From an uncultured Clostridia bacterium (GTDB lineage Bacteria; Bacillota; Clostridia; Oscillospirales; CAG-382), in NCBI GenBank assembly GCA_947305675.1, contig CAMZED010000004.1:1-35672 (forward strand): a stretch of DNA of 35,672 bases, given 5' to 3'. Shown one piece after another: positions 16,251 through 24,076 of the stretch. The notes beneath the pieces are model-generated. The model worked only from the letters and a program-made list of their open reading frames with translations. It ran no database searches and had not been told where the DNA came from. Within the stretch, counting starts at the first letter, position 1. Every line of letters starts with the position of its first letter. Made by a program: the position numbers and the translations under genes.

Positions 16251-16265
16251 GCAAACAGCCTCTTA
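16240..16265 (-). repeat. Repeat-module head at the 3' end of the LysM-CAP gene
   Basis: On the minus strand the TAA stop is followed two bases later by GGCTGTTTGCGCAAAAGTT, which differs from the array head GGCTGTTTACGCACAAGTT at two positions. It begins right at the stop codon, as the copies at rnjA and murA do. Confidence 0.6.
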
Positions 16266-16862
16266 TGACCCTCCGGTGAACATTTGAGTCCAATAATAAT
16301 CCTCAAACCCCACGCCGATCTTTGTGAACGCCGGATTCAGAATATTCGCGCGGTGCCCGGGCGAATTCATCCAGGCGTCGACCACCGCCTGAGGAGTTCT
16401 TTGGCCCATTGCGATATTCTCGCCGGCGGTGCGGTAAGAGATGCCGAACGCCTTGATCATATCGAACGGCGAGCCGTACGTCGGGCTGGTGTGCGAGAAA
16501 TAATGCTTTTGCGCCATATCGCGCGATTTATAACGCGCCACGCGTGAAAGCTGCCAGTCCTCTTCCAACTGTTTCAGCCCGTTTTGCGACCGGATCACGT
16601 TCACAAGCCTTACGACCTCGGCTTCGTACGCGACGGCGGCGCTTGAGTCTACCGGGACTTCGATAACGTCGCCGGGATAAATAAGATCGGGATTTTTTAT
16701 TTGCGGGTTGGCGCCGATCAACTCGTCAAGCCCTACTTTGTATCTGACCGCGATCTTCCAGAGCGAATCTCCCCGGACAACGGTATATTTTTCCGCCGAC
16801 GCCGTGACGCAAAGCGATAAAGCCAAAAGCGCCGCCGCCAGCAGTGAAAAGACTTTTTTCAT
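16263..16862 (-). CDS. Secreted LysM-CAP (SCP/YkwD-like) protein
   Basis: 199 residues. A signal peptide (KK at 2-3, hydrophobic core, cleavage near ASA at 21-23) is followed by a LysM domain (about 25-71: YTVVRGDSLWKIAVRYKV ... IYPGDVIEVP) that binds peptidoglycan or spore cortex. A CAP domain (about 80-199) has HYFSHTSPTYGSPFDMI, GENIAMG and MNSPGHRANIL, the usual CAP motifs with their His and Glu. This LysM-plus-CAP architecture is common in spore-coat and cortex-associated proteins (SafA/YkwD-like), so a spore or wall role is likely but not shown. GAGGTGA lies 8 nt before the ATG. No clear sigma-A promoter is seen in the roughly 100 bp upstream. Confidence 0.9.
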   Translation of the reverse strand: MKKVFSLLAAALLALSLCVTASAEKYTVVRGDSLWKIAVRYKVGLDELIGANPQIKNPDLIYPGDVIEVPVDSSAAVAYEAEVVRLVNVIRSQNGLKQLEEDWQLSRVARYKSRDMAQKHYFSHTSPTYGSPFDMIKAFGISYRTAGENIAMGQRTPQAVVDAWMNSPGHRANILNPAFTKIGVGFEDYYWTQMFTGGS

Positions 16863-16960
16863 ATTGATTCACCTCGCTGAATATTATTTCTCGCACAGCA
16901 AAAAATATTGCAGGTTTTAAAAACCAAAAAAACGGATAAGGAACGTAAAACCAAACGAGA

Positions 16961-16988
16961 AAAGGCACTGTTTTTTTACAGCGCCTTT
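16961..16988 (-). terminator. Intrinsic terminator of rnjA
   Basis: On the minus strand AAAGGC-GCTGT pairs with ACAGT-GCCTTT across an A-rich loop (one mismatch), followed by TTCTCGTTTGG. It lies about 40 bp past the rnjA stop, after a repeat-module head. Confidence 0.7.
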
Positions 16989-17008
16989 CCTTATCTATTC
17001 TTATAAAT

Positions 17009-17044
17009 AACTTGTGCGTATGCGGCCGATTATCCGCGGTCTCC
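17009..17044 (-). repeat. Repeat-module head overlapping the rnjA 3' end
   Basis: The minus strand carries GGAGACCGCGGATAATCGGC (17044-17025), identical over 20 nt to the murA 3' end, followed by CGCATACGCACAAGTT. The rnjA stop TAA lies inside it, so the element edge encodes the last four residues, GDRG. Confidence 0.85.
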
Positions 17045-18709
17045 GTAATCGAAAACTATCGGGATGACCATGGGCTTGCGCTTCGTCCGCTTGTTCGCGT
17101 AATCGGCAAGGTCCTCACGCAGGCGGAGTTTTATCGCAGAAACGTCGGTAATGTCTTTTGCAAGGCAGCGGATAATGCAGTTATATGCAAGTTCTTCGAG
17201 CTTGCGGATAATATCCTCGTTTTCTTTTTCATAAACAAATCCGCGCGTGGTCACCTCCGGCATGATCGAAACGGCGCCGAATTCCGGATCGATCCCCGCC
17301 GACACGACGATAACGCCGTCCTCCGCGAGTTTTTTGCGGTCGCGCAGGACGACCCCGCCGACGTCGCCGATCCCGCTGCCGTCGACCATTACCGAACCCG
17401 CCTCCACGCTTCCGGCGTGCTTTATCGTCCGGCGCGAAAGTTCGATCACTCCGCCGATCTCCGGCAGAAGGATTCTGCCGTCTTTCATTCCCAGCTCGCG
17501 CGCGAGCCCGGCGTGGGCGACAAGATGTTTATATTCCCCGTGAACCGGGATAAAAAAGTCCGGGCGGGTGAGCGTGTGCATAAGTTTCAGTTCTTCGCGG
17601 CAGGCATGCCCCGAAACATGAACGTCGTAATTGCTGTAGGTGATAACTTCAGCGCCGCGGCGAAACAGTTCGTTTATTATTTTGGTAATAAACTTTTCGT
17701 TGCCGGGGATCGCCGATGAGGAAAGCACCACCAGATCGCTGCTGCCGAGCGTGAGCTGATTGTGTTCCCCGAACGCCATACGGTAAAGCGCGCTCATAGG
17801 TTCGCCCTGGCTGCCGGTCGTAACCACCGTTATTTTCTCCGGCGGATATTTTTTAACGTCGGAAATATCGACAAGCGTTCCTTCCGGTGCGAAAAGATAC
17901 CCGAGCCTTGTCGCCGCGCTTACAAAGTTCTGCATACTTCTGCCGGTGACGGCTACCTTCCGCCCGGCTTTTACGCTGGCGTTGATTATCTGCTGAACGC
18001 GGTGGACGTTGGAAGAAAAAGTTGCAATAACGACCCGGCGAGTCTCACCGTTAAAGATCCTGTCGAAACTGACGGCGAGCGAACTTTCGCTCGGGGTGTA
18101 TCCCGGGCGTTCGGCGTTGGTGCTGTCGCAAAGCAAAAGCCTTATTCCTTTGCGTCCCAGTTCCGCCAGCCGCGCAAGATCTATCGGCTTTTCGCCCACC
18201 GGGGTGAAATCCACCTTGAAATCGCCGGTGTGAAGTATCCTTCCGCAGGGGGTGTTTATGCAGATCGCGCATGAGTCGGGCATCGAGTGGTTCACGTTGA
18301 TATATTCGCATTCAAAAGCCCCCAGCGTTACCGATTGCCCGGCGTGAATCTCGTAAAGCCTGGCATTTTTTACGTTGTGCTCGGCTAACTTGCCTTCAAT
18401 TATCCCCAGCGTAAGCCTTGTGGCGTACACCGGCACGTTGAATTTCTTTAAAAAATAGGGTACCGCGCCGATATGGTCCTCGTGACCGTGAGTGATCAGC
18501 AGTGCGCGCAGTTTTTCAACGTTCTTTTCAAGATAGCTGAAATCGGGTATGACCAGATCGACTCCGAGCATATCGTCCTCGGGGAACATCACTCCGCAAT
18601 CGACCGCGATAATATCCCCGCCGTATTCAAAGGCGGTCATATTCATTCCGATCCCGTCAACGCCTCCGAGAAAAACAATGTTTACGTTCGGTTTTTTGTT
18701 TTTGGGCAT
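17030..18709 (-). CDS. rnjA: Ribonuclease J
   Basis: This 559-residue metallo-beta-lactamase/beta-CASP nuclease acts in mRNA turnover and rRNA maturation with both endonuclease and 5'-to-3' exonuclease activity. THGHEDH at residues 73-79 is the zinc site, and HSMPDS, HTGDFKVDF, LCDSTNAERPG, TGSQGEPMSAL and the beta-CASP VHVSGHA follow in order. The C-terminal domain continues to the end. Length matches RNase J1/J2; which paralogue it is cannot be told. AAAGGA precedes the ATG. The last codons (GDRG) come from a repeat element shared with murA, so the native tail was probably different. It has a sigma-A promoter with a roughly 100-nt leader. Confidence 0.95.
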   Translation of the reverse strand: MPKNKKPNVNIVFLGGVDGIGMNMTAFEYGGDIIAVDCGVMFPEDDMLGVDLVIPDFSYLEKNVEKLRALLITHGHEDHIGAVPYFLKKFNVPVYATRLTLGIIEGKLAEHNVKNARLYEIHAGQSVTLGAFECEYINVNHSMPDSCAICINTPCGRILHTGDFKVDFTPVGEKPIDLARLAELGRKGIRLLLCDSTNAERPGYTPSESSLAVSFDRIFNGETRRVVIATFSSNVHRVQQIINASVKAGRKVAVTGRSMQNFVSAATRLGYLFAPEGTLVDISDVKKYPPEKITVVTTGSQGEPMSALYRMAFGEHNQLTLGSSDLVVLSSSAIPGNEKFITKIINELFRRGAEVITYSNYDVHVSGHACREELKLMHTLTRPDFFIPVHGEYKHLVAHAGLARELGMKDGRILLPEIGGVIELSRRTIKHAGSVEAGSVMVDGSGIGDVGGVVLRDRKKLAEDGVIVVSAGIDPEFGAVSIMPEVTTRGFVYEKENEDIIRKLEELAYNCIIRCLAKDITDVSAIKLRLREDLADYANKRTKRKPMVIPIVFDYGDRG

Positions 18710-18820
18710 AAAAAATCTTTTCCTTTCTTTCGAGGGAAACCTTTAAAAAATATAAGGCTGCGGTTTAAAATCGTGTTCATATGTAAAAGGCGCATCACTC
18801 GCCTCAAAGTTCATCATACA

Positions 18821-18849
18821 ATTATGCAACATTTCTTTGCGTTTGTCAA
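18821..18849 (-). promoter_or_regulatory. Sigma-A promoter of rnjA
   Basis: Minus-strand TTGACA (18849-18844), a 17-nt spacer and CATAAT (18826-18821). The start would be near 18814, giving a leader of about 105 nt. That is long enough for post-transcriptional control, but I see no recognised riboswitch in it. Confidence 0.7.
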
Positions 18850-18934
18850 GTCGGCTGTGTCACAAGCCGCGTTTTCGGCATATGATTACAATATATGATA
18901 AATTCACGGCGGCAATATGAGGTACATATCCCAC

Positions 18935-18963
18935 TTGACATTTTTGACCGTTGATGGTATGAT
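18935..18963 (+). promoter_or_regulatory. Sigma-A promoter of murA
   Basis: TTGACA (18935-18940), exactly 17 nt, TATGAT (18958-18963). The start near 18970 leaves a leader of about 37 nt with AAAGGTG before the ATG at 19007. Confidence 0.8.
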
Positions 18964-19006
18964 TAATCCGTAATATTGCAATTATTGCCGAAAGGTGTTA
19001 ATTTTA

Positions 19007-20275
19007 ATGGATAAACTCTATATCTCCGGCGGCAAACCGCTCATCGGTTCCATAAATATCGGCGGAATGAAAAACGCCGCCCTGCCCATAATTTTCGCCA
19101 CCGTCCTGGTCGGTGACGTCTGTGTGCTTGAAAACCTTCCCGAGGTAAGCGACATAAACACCGCTCTGGAGATGATATCCCGTATGGGCGCAAAAGTCGA
19201 AAGGCTTGACCGCGGCACCTACCGTATCGACACGCGTGAAGTCCGCTGCGGCAGCGCTCCGCTCGATCTGGCGGGTTCAATGCGCGGCTCTTATTACGTG
19301 CTCGGCGCCGAACTCGGCAGGTTCGGCAGATCCGCCACCGGGCTTCCCGGCGGCTGCAATTTCGGCAAAAGACCGATCGACCAGCATATTAAAGGATTCG
19401 AAGCGCTCGGCGCCAAAGTGATTTGCAGCGACGACGCCGTAAGTTGTTTTGCCGAACGTCCGCTTACCGGCACTTCGGTTTATCTCGATATCGCGTCGGT
19501 CGGTGCGACGGTAAACATTATGATGGCGGCGACAAAAGCCCAGGGTATGACGGTCATCGATAACGCCGCGCGCGAACCGCACATCGTCGACCTCGCCAAC
19601 TTCCTCAACTCCTGCGGGGCGAACATCTCCGGCGCCGGGACAGAGGTCATAAAGATCCGCGGCGTTTCGGAGCTTCACGGCGGCACTTATGCCATCATCC
19701 CGGATATGATCGAGGCGGGCACTTATATGATCGCCGCCGCCGCCACAAAAAGCAAGCTGACGATAACCAACGTTATCCCCAGGCACCTCGAAGCGACCAC
19801 CGCCAAACTGATCGAAGTCGGTGTAAAAGTCGAGGAAGGCGATGATTACGTCACCGTGTCTTATGAGGGCGAGCTTAAAAAAGCGCGCGTCAAGACCGAT
19901 TTTTATCCCGGTTTCCCGACGGATATGAATCCCCAGTTCTGCGTTCTTCTCTGCCTTGCCGACGGCGAAAGCGTGCTTACCGAAAGCGTTATGGATAACC
20001 GCTTTAAATATACCGACGAACTCGCCCGTATGGGCGCAAAGATCTCCGTCCACGGGCGCGACGCGGTCGTCACCGGCGTGACGGAACTTCACTCGGCAAA
20101 CGTGCGCGCCGTCGATCTGCGCGCCGGTGCGGCAATGGTTATCGCCGCGCTTGCCGCCAAAGGCACCACCGTGATCGACGACATTTATCACATCGAGCGC
20201 GGATACGAGGATATGGTGGAGAAGCTGAGGGGCGTCGGTGCCGACATCCGGATCGTCAGGGGAGACCGCGGATAA
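19007..20275 (+). CDS. murA: UDP-N-acetylglucosamine 1-carboxyvinyltransferase
   Basis: MurA transfers enolpyruvate from PEP to UDP-GlcNAc, the first committed step of peptidoglycan synthesis. The 422-residue protein begins MDKLYISGGKPL. It has GMKNAALPIIFA near residue 22, the fosfomycin-sensitive loop PGGCNFGKRPIDQHI with catalytic Cys117, and the later TDMNPQF and ERGYEDMVEKL motifs. Start: the ATG at 19007 has AAAGGTG 9 nt upstream; the in-frame GTG at 18995 lies within that Shine-Dalgarno. Its final GDRG and stop are contributed by the repeat edge (20261-20280). Several terminators in series follow. Clostridia often carry two MurA paralogues; which one this is cannot be told. Confidence 0.95.
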   Translation: MDKLYISGGKPLIGSINIGGMKNAALPIIFATVLVGDVCVLENLPEVSDINTALEMISRMGAKVERLDRGTYRIDTREVRCGSAPLDLAGSMRGSYYVLGAELGRFGRSATGLPGGCNFGKRPIDQHIKGFEALGAKVICSDDAVSCFAERPLTGTSVYLDIASVGATVNIMMAATKAQGMTVIDNAAREPHIVDLANFLNSCGANISGAGTEVIKIRGVSELHGGTYAIIPDMIEAGTYMIAAAATKSKLTITNVIPRHLEATTAKLIEVGVKVEEGDDYVTVSYEGELKKARVKTDFYPGFPTDMNPQFCVLLCLADGESVLTESVMDNRFKYTDELARMGAKISVHGRDAVVTGVTELHSANVRAVDLRAGAAMVIAALAAKGTTVIDDIYHIERGYEDMVEKLRGVGADIRIVRGDRG

Positions 20276-20316
20276 TCGGCTGTTTACGCACAAGTTGATC
20301 AATAAAATAAATTCGG

Positions 20317-20357
20317 AAAGGGTTATACCGTACTTTCGTTCGGCGTAATCCTTTTTT
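20317..20357 (+). terminator. Array 1 terminator 1 (murA)
   Basis: AAAGGGTTATACCG pairs imperfectly with CGGCGTAATCCTTT across a loop containing ACTTTCGTT, followed by a run of T. It lies 42 bp after the murA stop. Confidence 0.85.
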
Positions 20358-20399
20358 CGTTTCCCCGATTATTATGATTTTTATAACTTGTGCTTGCAC

Positions 20400-20444
20400 G
20401 AAAAGCTCGACTGCCGTAGACCACTACGGCGACGCTCGCTTTTC
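20400..20444. repeat. Array 1 hairpin segment, copy 1
   Basis: The lower stem is GAAAAGC/GCTTTTC, then a 6/7-nt internal loop, and the upper stem is GCCGTAG/CTACGGC with loop ACCA. Confidence 0.85.
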
Positions 20445-20540
20445 CTGCAAAACATCTCGATTCTACGCGGTCTCCGCGCCGTACCGTGTTGGCGGATAAT
20501 CGGCTGTTTACGCACAAGTTGATCAATAAAATAAATTCAG

Positions 20541-20581
20541 AAAGGGTTATACCGCGCTTATGTTCGGCATAATCCTTTTTT
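20541..20581 (+). terminator. Array 1 terminator 2
   Basis: AAAGGGTTATACCG pairs with CGGCATAATCCTTT, followed by T residues. The loop differs from terminator 1 (CGCTTATGTT), and the stem has CATAA where the first has CGTAA. Confidence 0.85.
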
Positions 20582-20623
20582 CGTTTCCCCGATTATTATG
20601 TTTTTTATAACTTGTGCTTGCAC

Positions 20624-20668
20624 GAAAAGCTCGACTGCCGTAGACCACTACGGCGACGCTCGCTTTTC
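20624..20668. repeat. Array 1 hairpin segment, copy 2
   Basis: Same structure and same upper stem (GCCGTAG/CTACGGC) as copy 1. Confidence 0.85.
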
Positions 20669-20763
20669 CTGCAAAACATCTCGATTCTACGCGGTCTCCG
20701 CGCCGTACCGTGTTGGCGGATAATCGGCTGTTTACGCACAAGATATTTAAAATATAATTCAGG

Positions 20764-20803
20764 AAAGGGTTATACCGTACTTTCGTTCGGTGTAACCCTT
20801 TCA
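20764..20803. terminator. Array 1 terminator 3, bidirectional (murA / sigK)
   Basis: AAAGGGTTATACCG pairs with CGGTGTAACCCTTT. It lies between the convergent murA and sigK genes and is the only copy positioned to end sigK transcripts as well. T-rich flanks occur on the + side (CATTGTC is weak) and on the minus side. Confidence 0.75.
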
Positions 20804-20881
20804 TTGTCTATTCTGTTTTATCTATACTTTATCTATACCGCAAGAATTTACGTCTTATGCTTTTCCGAAAACGCCCGCCGA

Positions 20882-21577
20882 TTATTTTGCGCCTTTTGTG
20901 ATAAAGTCCCTGATCTTATCCAGCGCGGATTTTTCCAGCCTCGATACATATGAGCGGGATATCCCCATCATCCCGGCGACGTCGCGTTGGGCGTAATGTC
21001 TGCCGCTTTTGGTGAGCCCGTAGCGCAGAACGATTATCTTCCGCTCGCGGTCGGTAAGCACGGTTTTTATCGCTTTTGCGACGTTTTCGAGCCGGATCTG
21101 TTTATCGATCGTCTCGGCGATATCGTCGGGCGACGCGATTATTTCCAGATAAGTCAGCGGATTGCCGTCCTTATCGACGTCGACCGGATCGTTGATCGAC
21201 GTGACCGACGAATGTTTTTTCTGCGCGCGGAAATACATAAGTATCTCGTTCTGAAGGCATTTCCCGGCATAGGTGGCAAAGCGGGCGCCGTTTTCGACGT
21301 CGAAACTGTCGATCGCTTTTATAAGTCCTATCGTTCCGACCGAAATAAGATCGTCCTGCTCGCGCGAGGCGGTATAATACTTTTTTACGATGTGAGCGAC
21401 AAGCCGAAGGTTGTGCTCGATAAGTTTGCCTCGGGCAGCCGAATCTCCGGCACGGGCGCGCACAAACAGATCGTGCTCCTCCTGTTTTGAAAGCGGCGGC
21501 GGAAAGGAATGGGTGTCGGACGTGCGAAGCACAAGACAAAAGCATTTTGAAAGCAGATTCAATACGAACGTCAGCAT
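20882..21577 (-). CDS. sigK: Sporulation sigma factor SigK (pro-sigma-K)
   Basis: This 231-residue sigma factor drives late mother-cell gene expression in sporulation. The N terminus (about 1-20, MLTFVLNLLSKCFCLVLRT) is a hydrophobic pro-sequence of the type removed by SpoIVFB. PPPLSKQEEHDLF and the region 2 core LIEHNLRLVAHIVKKYY follow, then DDLISVGTIGLIKAIDSFD, FATYAGKCLQNEILMYFRA and region 4 with the helix-turn-helix (YAQRDVAGMMGISRSYVSRLEKSAL). The reading frame is uninterrupted, so there is no skin element. GGAGGTGA lies about 11 nt before the ATG. It is divergent from spoIIE. I could not identify a convincing sigma-E promoter. Confidence 0.95.
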   Translation of the reverse strand: MLTFVLNLLSKCFCLVLRTSDTHSFPPPLSKQEEHDLFVRARAGDSAARGKLIEHNLRLVAHIVKKYYTASREQDDLISVGTIGLIKAIDSFDVENGARFATYAGKCLQNEILMYFRAQKKHSSVTSINDPVDVDKDGNPLTYLEIIASPDDIAETIDKQIRLENVAKAIKTVLTDRERKIIVLRYGLTKSGRHYAQRDVAGMMGISRSYVSRLEKSALDKIRDFITKGAK

Positions 21578-21707
21578 AAAAAGATTTTCACCTCCGGAAA
21601 AATCTATGCCGACTTTTTAGATAAAAGAACCTTTGTCGTACCAAATTGATCCGATTATTTAATTAAGCCGAAAAACACATAAAAATACCCAAAAAAATTG
21701 CTCGCGC

Positions 21708-21717
21708 TTCGACAAAA
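21708..21717 (-). promoter_or_regulatory. Spo0A box (0A box) between sigK and spoIIE
   Basis: The minus strand reads TTTTGTCGAA, a full match to the Spo0A recognition sequence (core TGTCGAA). Its centre is about 37 bp upstream of the start expected from the spoIIE -10 at 21737, over the -35 region, which itself is non-consensus. This is the geometry of Spo0A-activated sigma-A promoters. Confidence 0.8.
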
Positions 21718-21736
21718 GAATCTCCTGTGCAAAAGT

Positions 21737-21742
21737 TATAAT
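21737..21742 (+). promoter_or_regulatory. -10 element of spoIIE
   Basis: A consensus TATAAT lies 31 bp before the spoIIE ATG. The -35 position (AAAAGA) is poor and covered by the 0A box, which fits activator dependence. Confidence 0.65.
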
Positions 21743-21773
21743 TCCGGTATAAAAAACAAAGGACGGTTAAAAA

Positions 21774-23939
21774 ATGGAGATCAGTCTTGCAAGATCAAAG
21801 TTAAAACCGGCTTTCGCCGGGATACTCTCGGGGGCGGCGGCTTTTGTGCTGGGCACCGCTTCGATCGCCGAAGGCGTTAAGCCTTTCGGCATAAGCCTTA
21901 TATGCGCGGTCGGGAAAGAAAAACGGAAATATGTATTCGCCGGGGCGCTTCTGGCTTCGCTTACCGACAAAAACATATGGCTTTCGGCATTCTGCGCGGT
22001 TTATATATTCATTGTTCTTGCCGCAAAAGAAAAGCACGGCGGCGTGTTCATTTACACCCGCGTATTGCTTGCGCTTTCGGCGAGCGCTCTGCGCGCCGTT
22101 TATATCGCGGTGGGAGGGATCGGATCGGTCGCTTCGGTTTTTTCGCTGATCGCGGCGGTGATATCCTACCCGGCTTTTACATACGCCTTCCGGGGCAGAT
22201 ACGACCGCAAAAAAGAACTGCGCCGGGTAAGATACGAGATATCGCTTTTGGCGTTTGCGTTCGCTTTCACCGCTGCGGCCGCCCCGTTTGAACTGTTCGG
22301 CGTAAACCTCGGCATTATCCCGGCGGCGGGATTCACGCTTTGCGCCGCGCGGCGCAAAGGGTTCGCGTTCGGCGGTATATGCGGGACGGTGTGCGGCCTT
22401 GTCGCCGGAGGAGCGGCGACGGGAGCTTTGGGAGTGATGGGGATGGCTTACGGTCTGCTCGCGGGGGAGAGCGAGCCGCTTGCCGTTATCCTGGGATATA
22501 TGCTTTCGGTTTCGGGCTATTATTACCTTGCCGGAGCCGAAACCACCCCCGCGGCGGCGCTGATGCTTTTGGCTGTGACGGCGGCTTTTTATCCGCTTCG
22601 CAAAAAGATCGCTCCCGCCGAACCGGCTCCGAGCGCCGAAAAGCGCGCCATGGACCGGCGGATGTCGCGTTACGCGGCGACTTTCTCCTCGCTTTCGTCG
22701 CTGTTTTATTCGGTTTCCGACGCCGCGCGCGAACAGAGCGTGAGCGAACTTAACGCCGATATCGTTAAAACCGTCGACGAAAGATGCGGCCATTGCGCCG
22801 GCTGCGAGCTTGACAAAAGCGAAATAACCAACTTCTTCACCAGGGAAATACGCAACAACGGCGTCGTCACCTACGCAAGAATGCCTTCGCACATAACCTA
22901 TCGCTGCCCGAACGCCATGGCTCTGGCGAGATCGGTGAACGGGCTGACCGCTTTGCGCCATGCCGACGGCGAAAAAGGGCTTAAACGTATGGCGGACGAA
23001 TATTCGGCTTTCTCGGCGATACTTTCCGAGGCGGCGAAGAGCCAGGAGGAATCCCGCCGCGAGGACCGCGCCGCCGCGCGGGAGATAAAAAGCCGGCTTG
23101 CGGAGATCGGCGTGACGTGCGACGGGGTCCGCGTAAGCGGAGCGCGCCGGCGCGAGGTGACGGTTTTCGGCGTGGAGCCCGAAAAAATAAGCTGTTCGCC
23201 GGCGGATATATCGGGCGTTTTTTCGGGCGCGGCGGGTACAAAAATGTCCGACCCCGAACTTGTCCCGCACGACGGCTATACCCTTTTAAGATCCCACAGC
23301 GTTCCGGGGTTCAGAATGGAATACGCGAAGTTTTCCGAAGCCAAAAGCGGCGAGCAGGTCTGCGGCGACACGGTGAGCGTTTTTGAAAGCGACGAAAACC
23401 GCTTTGTCTGCCTTGTGTCCGACGGAATGGGCAGCGGGCGCGACGCCGCGCTTACCAGCCGCCTTTCGGCGATAATGCTTGAAAAACTGCTTTGCGTCGG
23501 CGCCGAAAAAGAAAGCGCGCTTAAACTTTTGAACAAGGCGCTGAGCGAAAAGCAGGAAGAGGTATTCGCCACCGTCGATCTGCTCGAGATCGACCGCATC
23601 ACCGGCAAGGGCGAAATAATAAAAGCCGGCGCGGCACCGAGCATACTTATACGCGGCGGAAAATCGTACAATCTCGAATCCCGCACGCCGCCCGCCGGAA
23701 TAATGAAAACCGTGATCGCCGACAAAAAGACTTTTGAGGTTCGGAAAGGCGATATGATCGTTATGATGAGCGACGGGATAATGCAGACCGGCTCTGAAAA
23801 AAAGATCCTCCCCGCCGAGGGGATCCCGCCGATGCCCTCTGCGCGGGCGCTCGCCGAAAAGATCCTGCGCGACGCGCGCGACGAGCTCGGGTGCGGGGGA
23901 GAGGACGATATGTCTGTCTGTGTAATTCGCGTCTATTAG
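21774..23939 (+). CDS. spoIIE: Stage II sporulation protein E (SpoIIE phosphatase)
   Basis: SpoIIE dephosphorylates SpoIIAA-P to release sigma-F in the forespore and takes part in polar septation. The 721-residue protein has about ten hydrophobic segments in residues 1-285, a cytoplasmic middle part with CGHCAGCEL near 340, and a C-terminal PP2C-type phosphatase (about 500-721). Metal-site residues are Asp532 (CGDTVS), SDGMGSG around 549, MMSDGI around 665 and DDMSV around 711; all are intact. AAAGGA lies 11 nt before the ATG. Control by Spo0A is suggested by the upstream 0A box. It ends in TAG 8 bp before a repeat head, and repeat array 2 fills the gap to the next gene. Confidence 0.95.
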   Translation: MEISLARSKLKPAFAGILSGAAAFVLGTASIAEGVKPFGISLICAVGKEKRKYVFAGALLASLTDKNIWLSAFCAVYIFIVLAAKEKHGGVFIYTRVLLALSASALRAVYIAVGGIGSVASVFSLIAAVISYPAFTYAFRGRYDRKKELRRVRYEISLLAFAFAFTAAAAPFELFGVNLGIIPAAGFTLCAARRKGFAFGGICGTVCGLVAGGAATGALGVMGMAYGLLAGESEPLAVILGYMLSVSGYYYLAGAETTPAAALMLLAVTAAFYPLRKKIAPAEPAPSAEKRAMDRRMSRYAATFSSLSSLFYSVSDAAREQSVSELNADIVKTVDERCGHCAGCELDKSEITNFFTREIRNNGVVTYARMPSHITYRCPNAMALARSVNGLTALRHADGEKGLKRMADEYSAFSAILSEAAKSQEESRREDRAAAREIKSRLAEIGVTCDGVRVSGARRREVTVFGVEPEKISCSPADISGVFSGAAGTKMSDPELVPHDGYTLLRSHSVPGFRMEYAKFSEAKSGEQVCGDTVSVFESDENRFVCLVSDGMGSGRDAALTSRLSAIMLEKLLCVGAEKESALKLLNKALSEKQEEVFATVDLLEIDRITGKGEIIKAGAAPSILIRGGKSYNLESRTPPAGIMKTVIADKKTFEVRKGDMIVMMSDGIMQTGSEKKILPAEGIPPMPSARALAEKILRDARDELGCGGEDDMSVCVIRVY

Positions 23940-23993
23940 AGACCGTGTATAATCGGCTGTTTACGCACAAGTTGATCAATAAAATAAATTCGG

Positions 23994-24034
23994 AAAGGGT
24001 TATTCCGTACTTTCGTTCGGTGTAATCCTTTTTT
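23994..24034 (+). terminator. Array 2 terminator 1 (spoIIE)
   Basis: AAAGGGTTATTCCG pairs with CGGTGTAATCCTTT, followed by a T run. It lies 55 bp after the spoIIE stop. Confidence 0.85.
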
Positions 24035-24076
24035 CGTTTCCCCGATTATTATAATTTATATAACTTGTGCTTGCAC

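Larger units (their letters stand above)
20261..20803. repeat. Tandem repeat array 1 (about 224-bp units) between murA and sigK
   Basis: The whole murA-sigK gap is repeat. Module heads (GATAATCGGCTGTTTACGCA, then CAAG) begin at 20271, 20494 and 20719, spaced 223 and 225 bp. Each head is followed by an AT-rich linker and an intrinsic terminator. Heads 1 and 2 then continue into a hairpin segment starting at CCCCGATTATTATG and ending GTACCGTGTTGGC. The third head ends with its terminator near 20801. Units 1 and 2 are almost identical, so duplication is recent. Confidence 0.95.

Noticed and set aside
18710-18812. Riboswitch in the rnjA leader
   Set aside because: No known riboswitch core or terminator/antiterminator pair could be recognised in the roughly 100-nt leader.
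20261-20803. Insertion sequence or MITE with terminal inverted repeats
   Set aside because: The complementary segments are in crossed order and not at the ends, no target-site duplication is visible, and no transposase is present.
20882-21577. skin-element insertion in sigK
   Set aside because: The sigK frame is continuous from pro-sequence to the region 4 helix-turn-helix.
21578-21610. Sigma-E promoter for sigK (CATAGATT on the minus strand)
   Set aside because: It matches only part of the -10 pattern, has no matching -35 at 13-15 nt, and would place the start almost on the Shine-Dalgarno.
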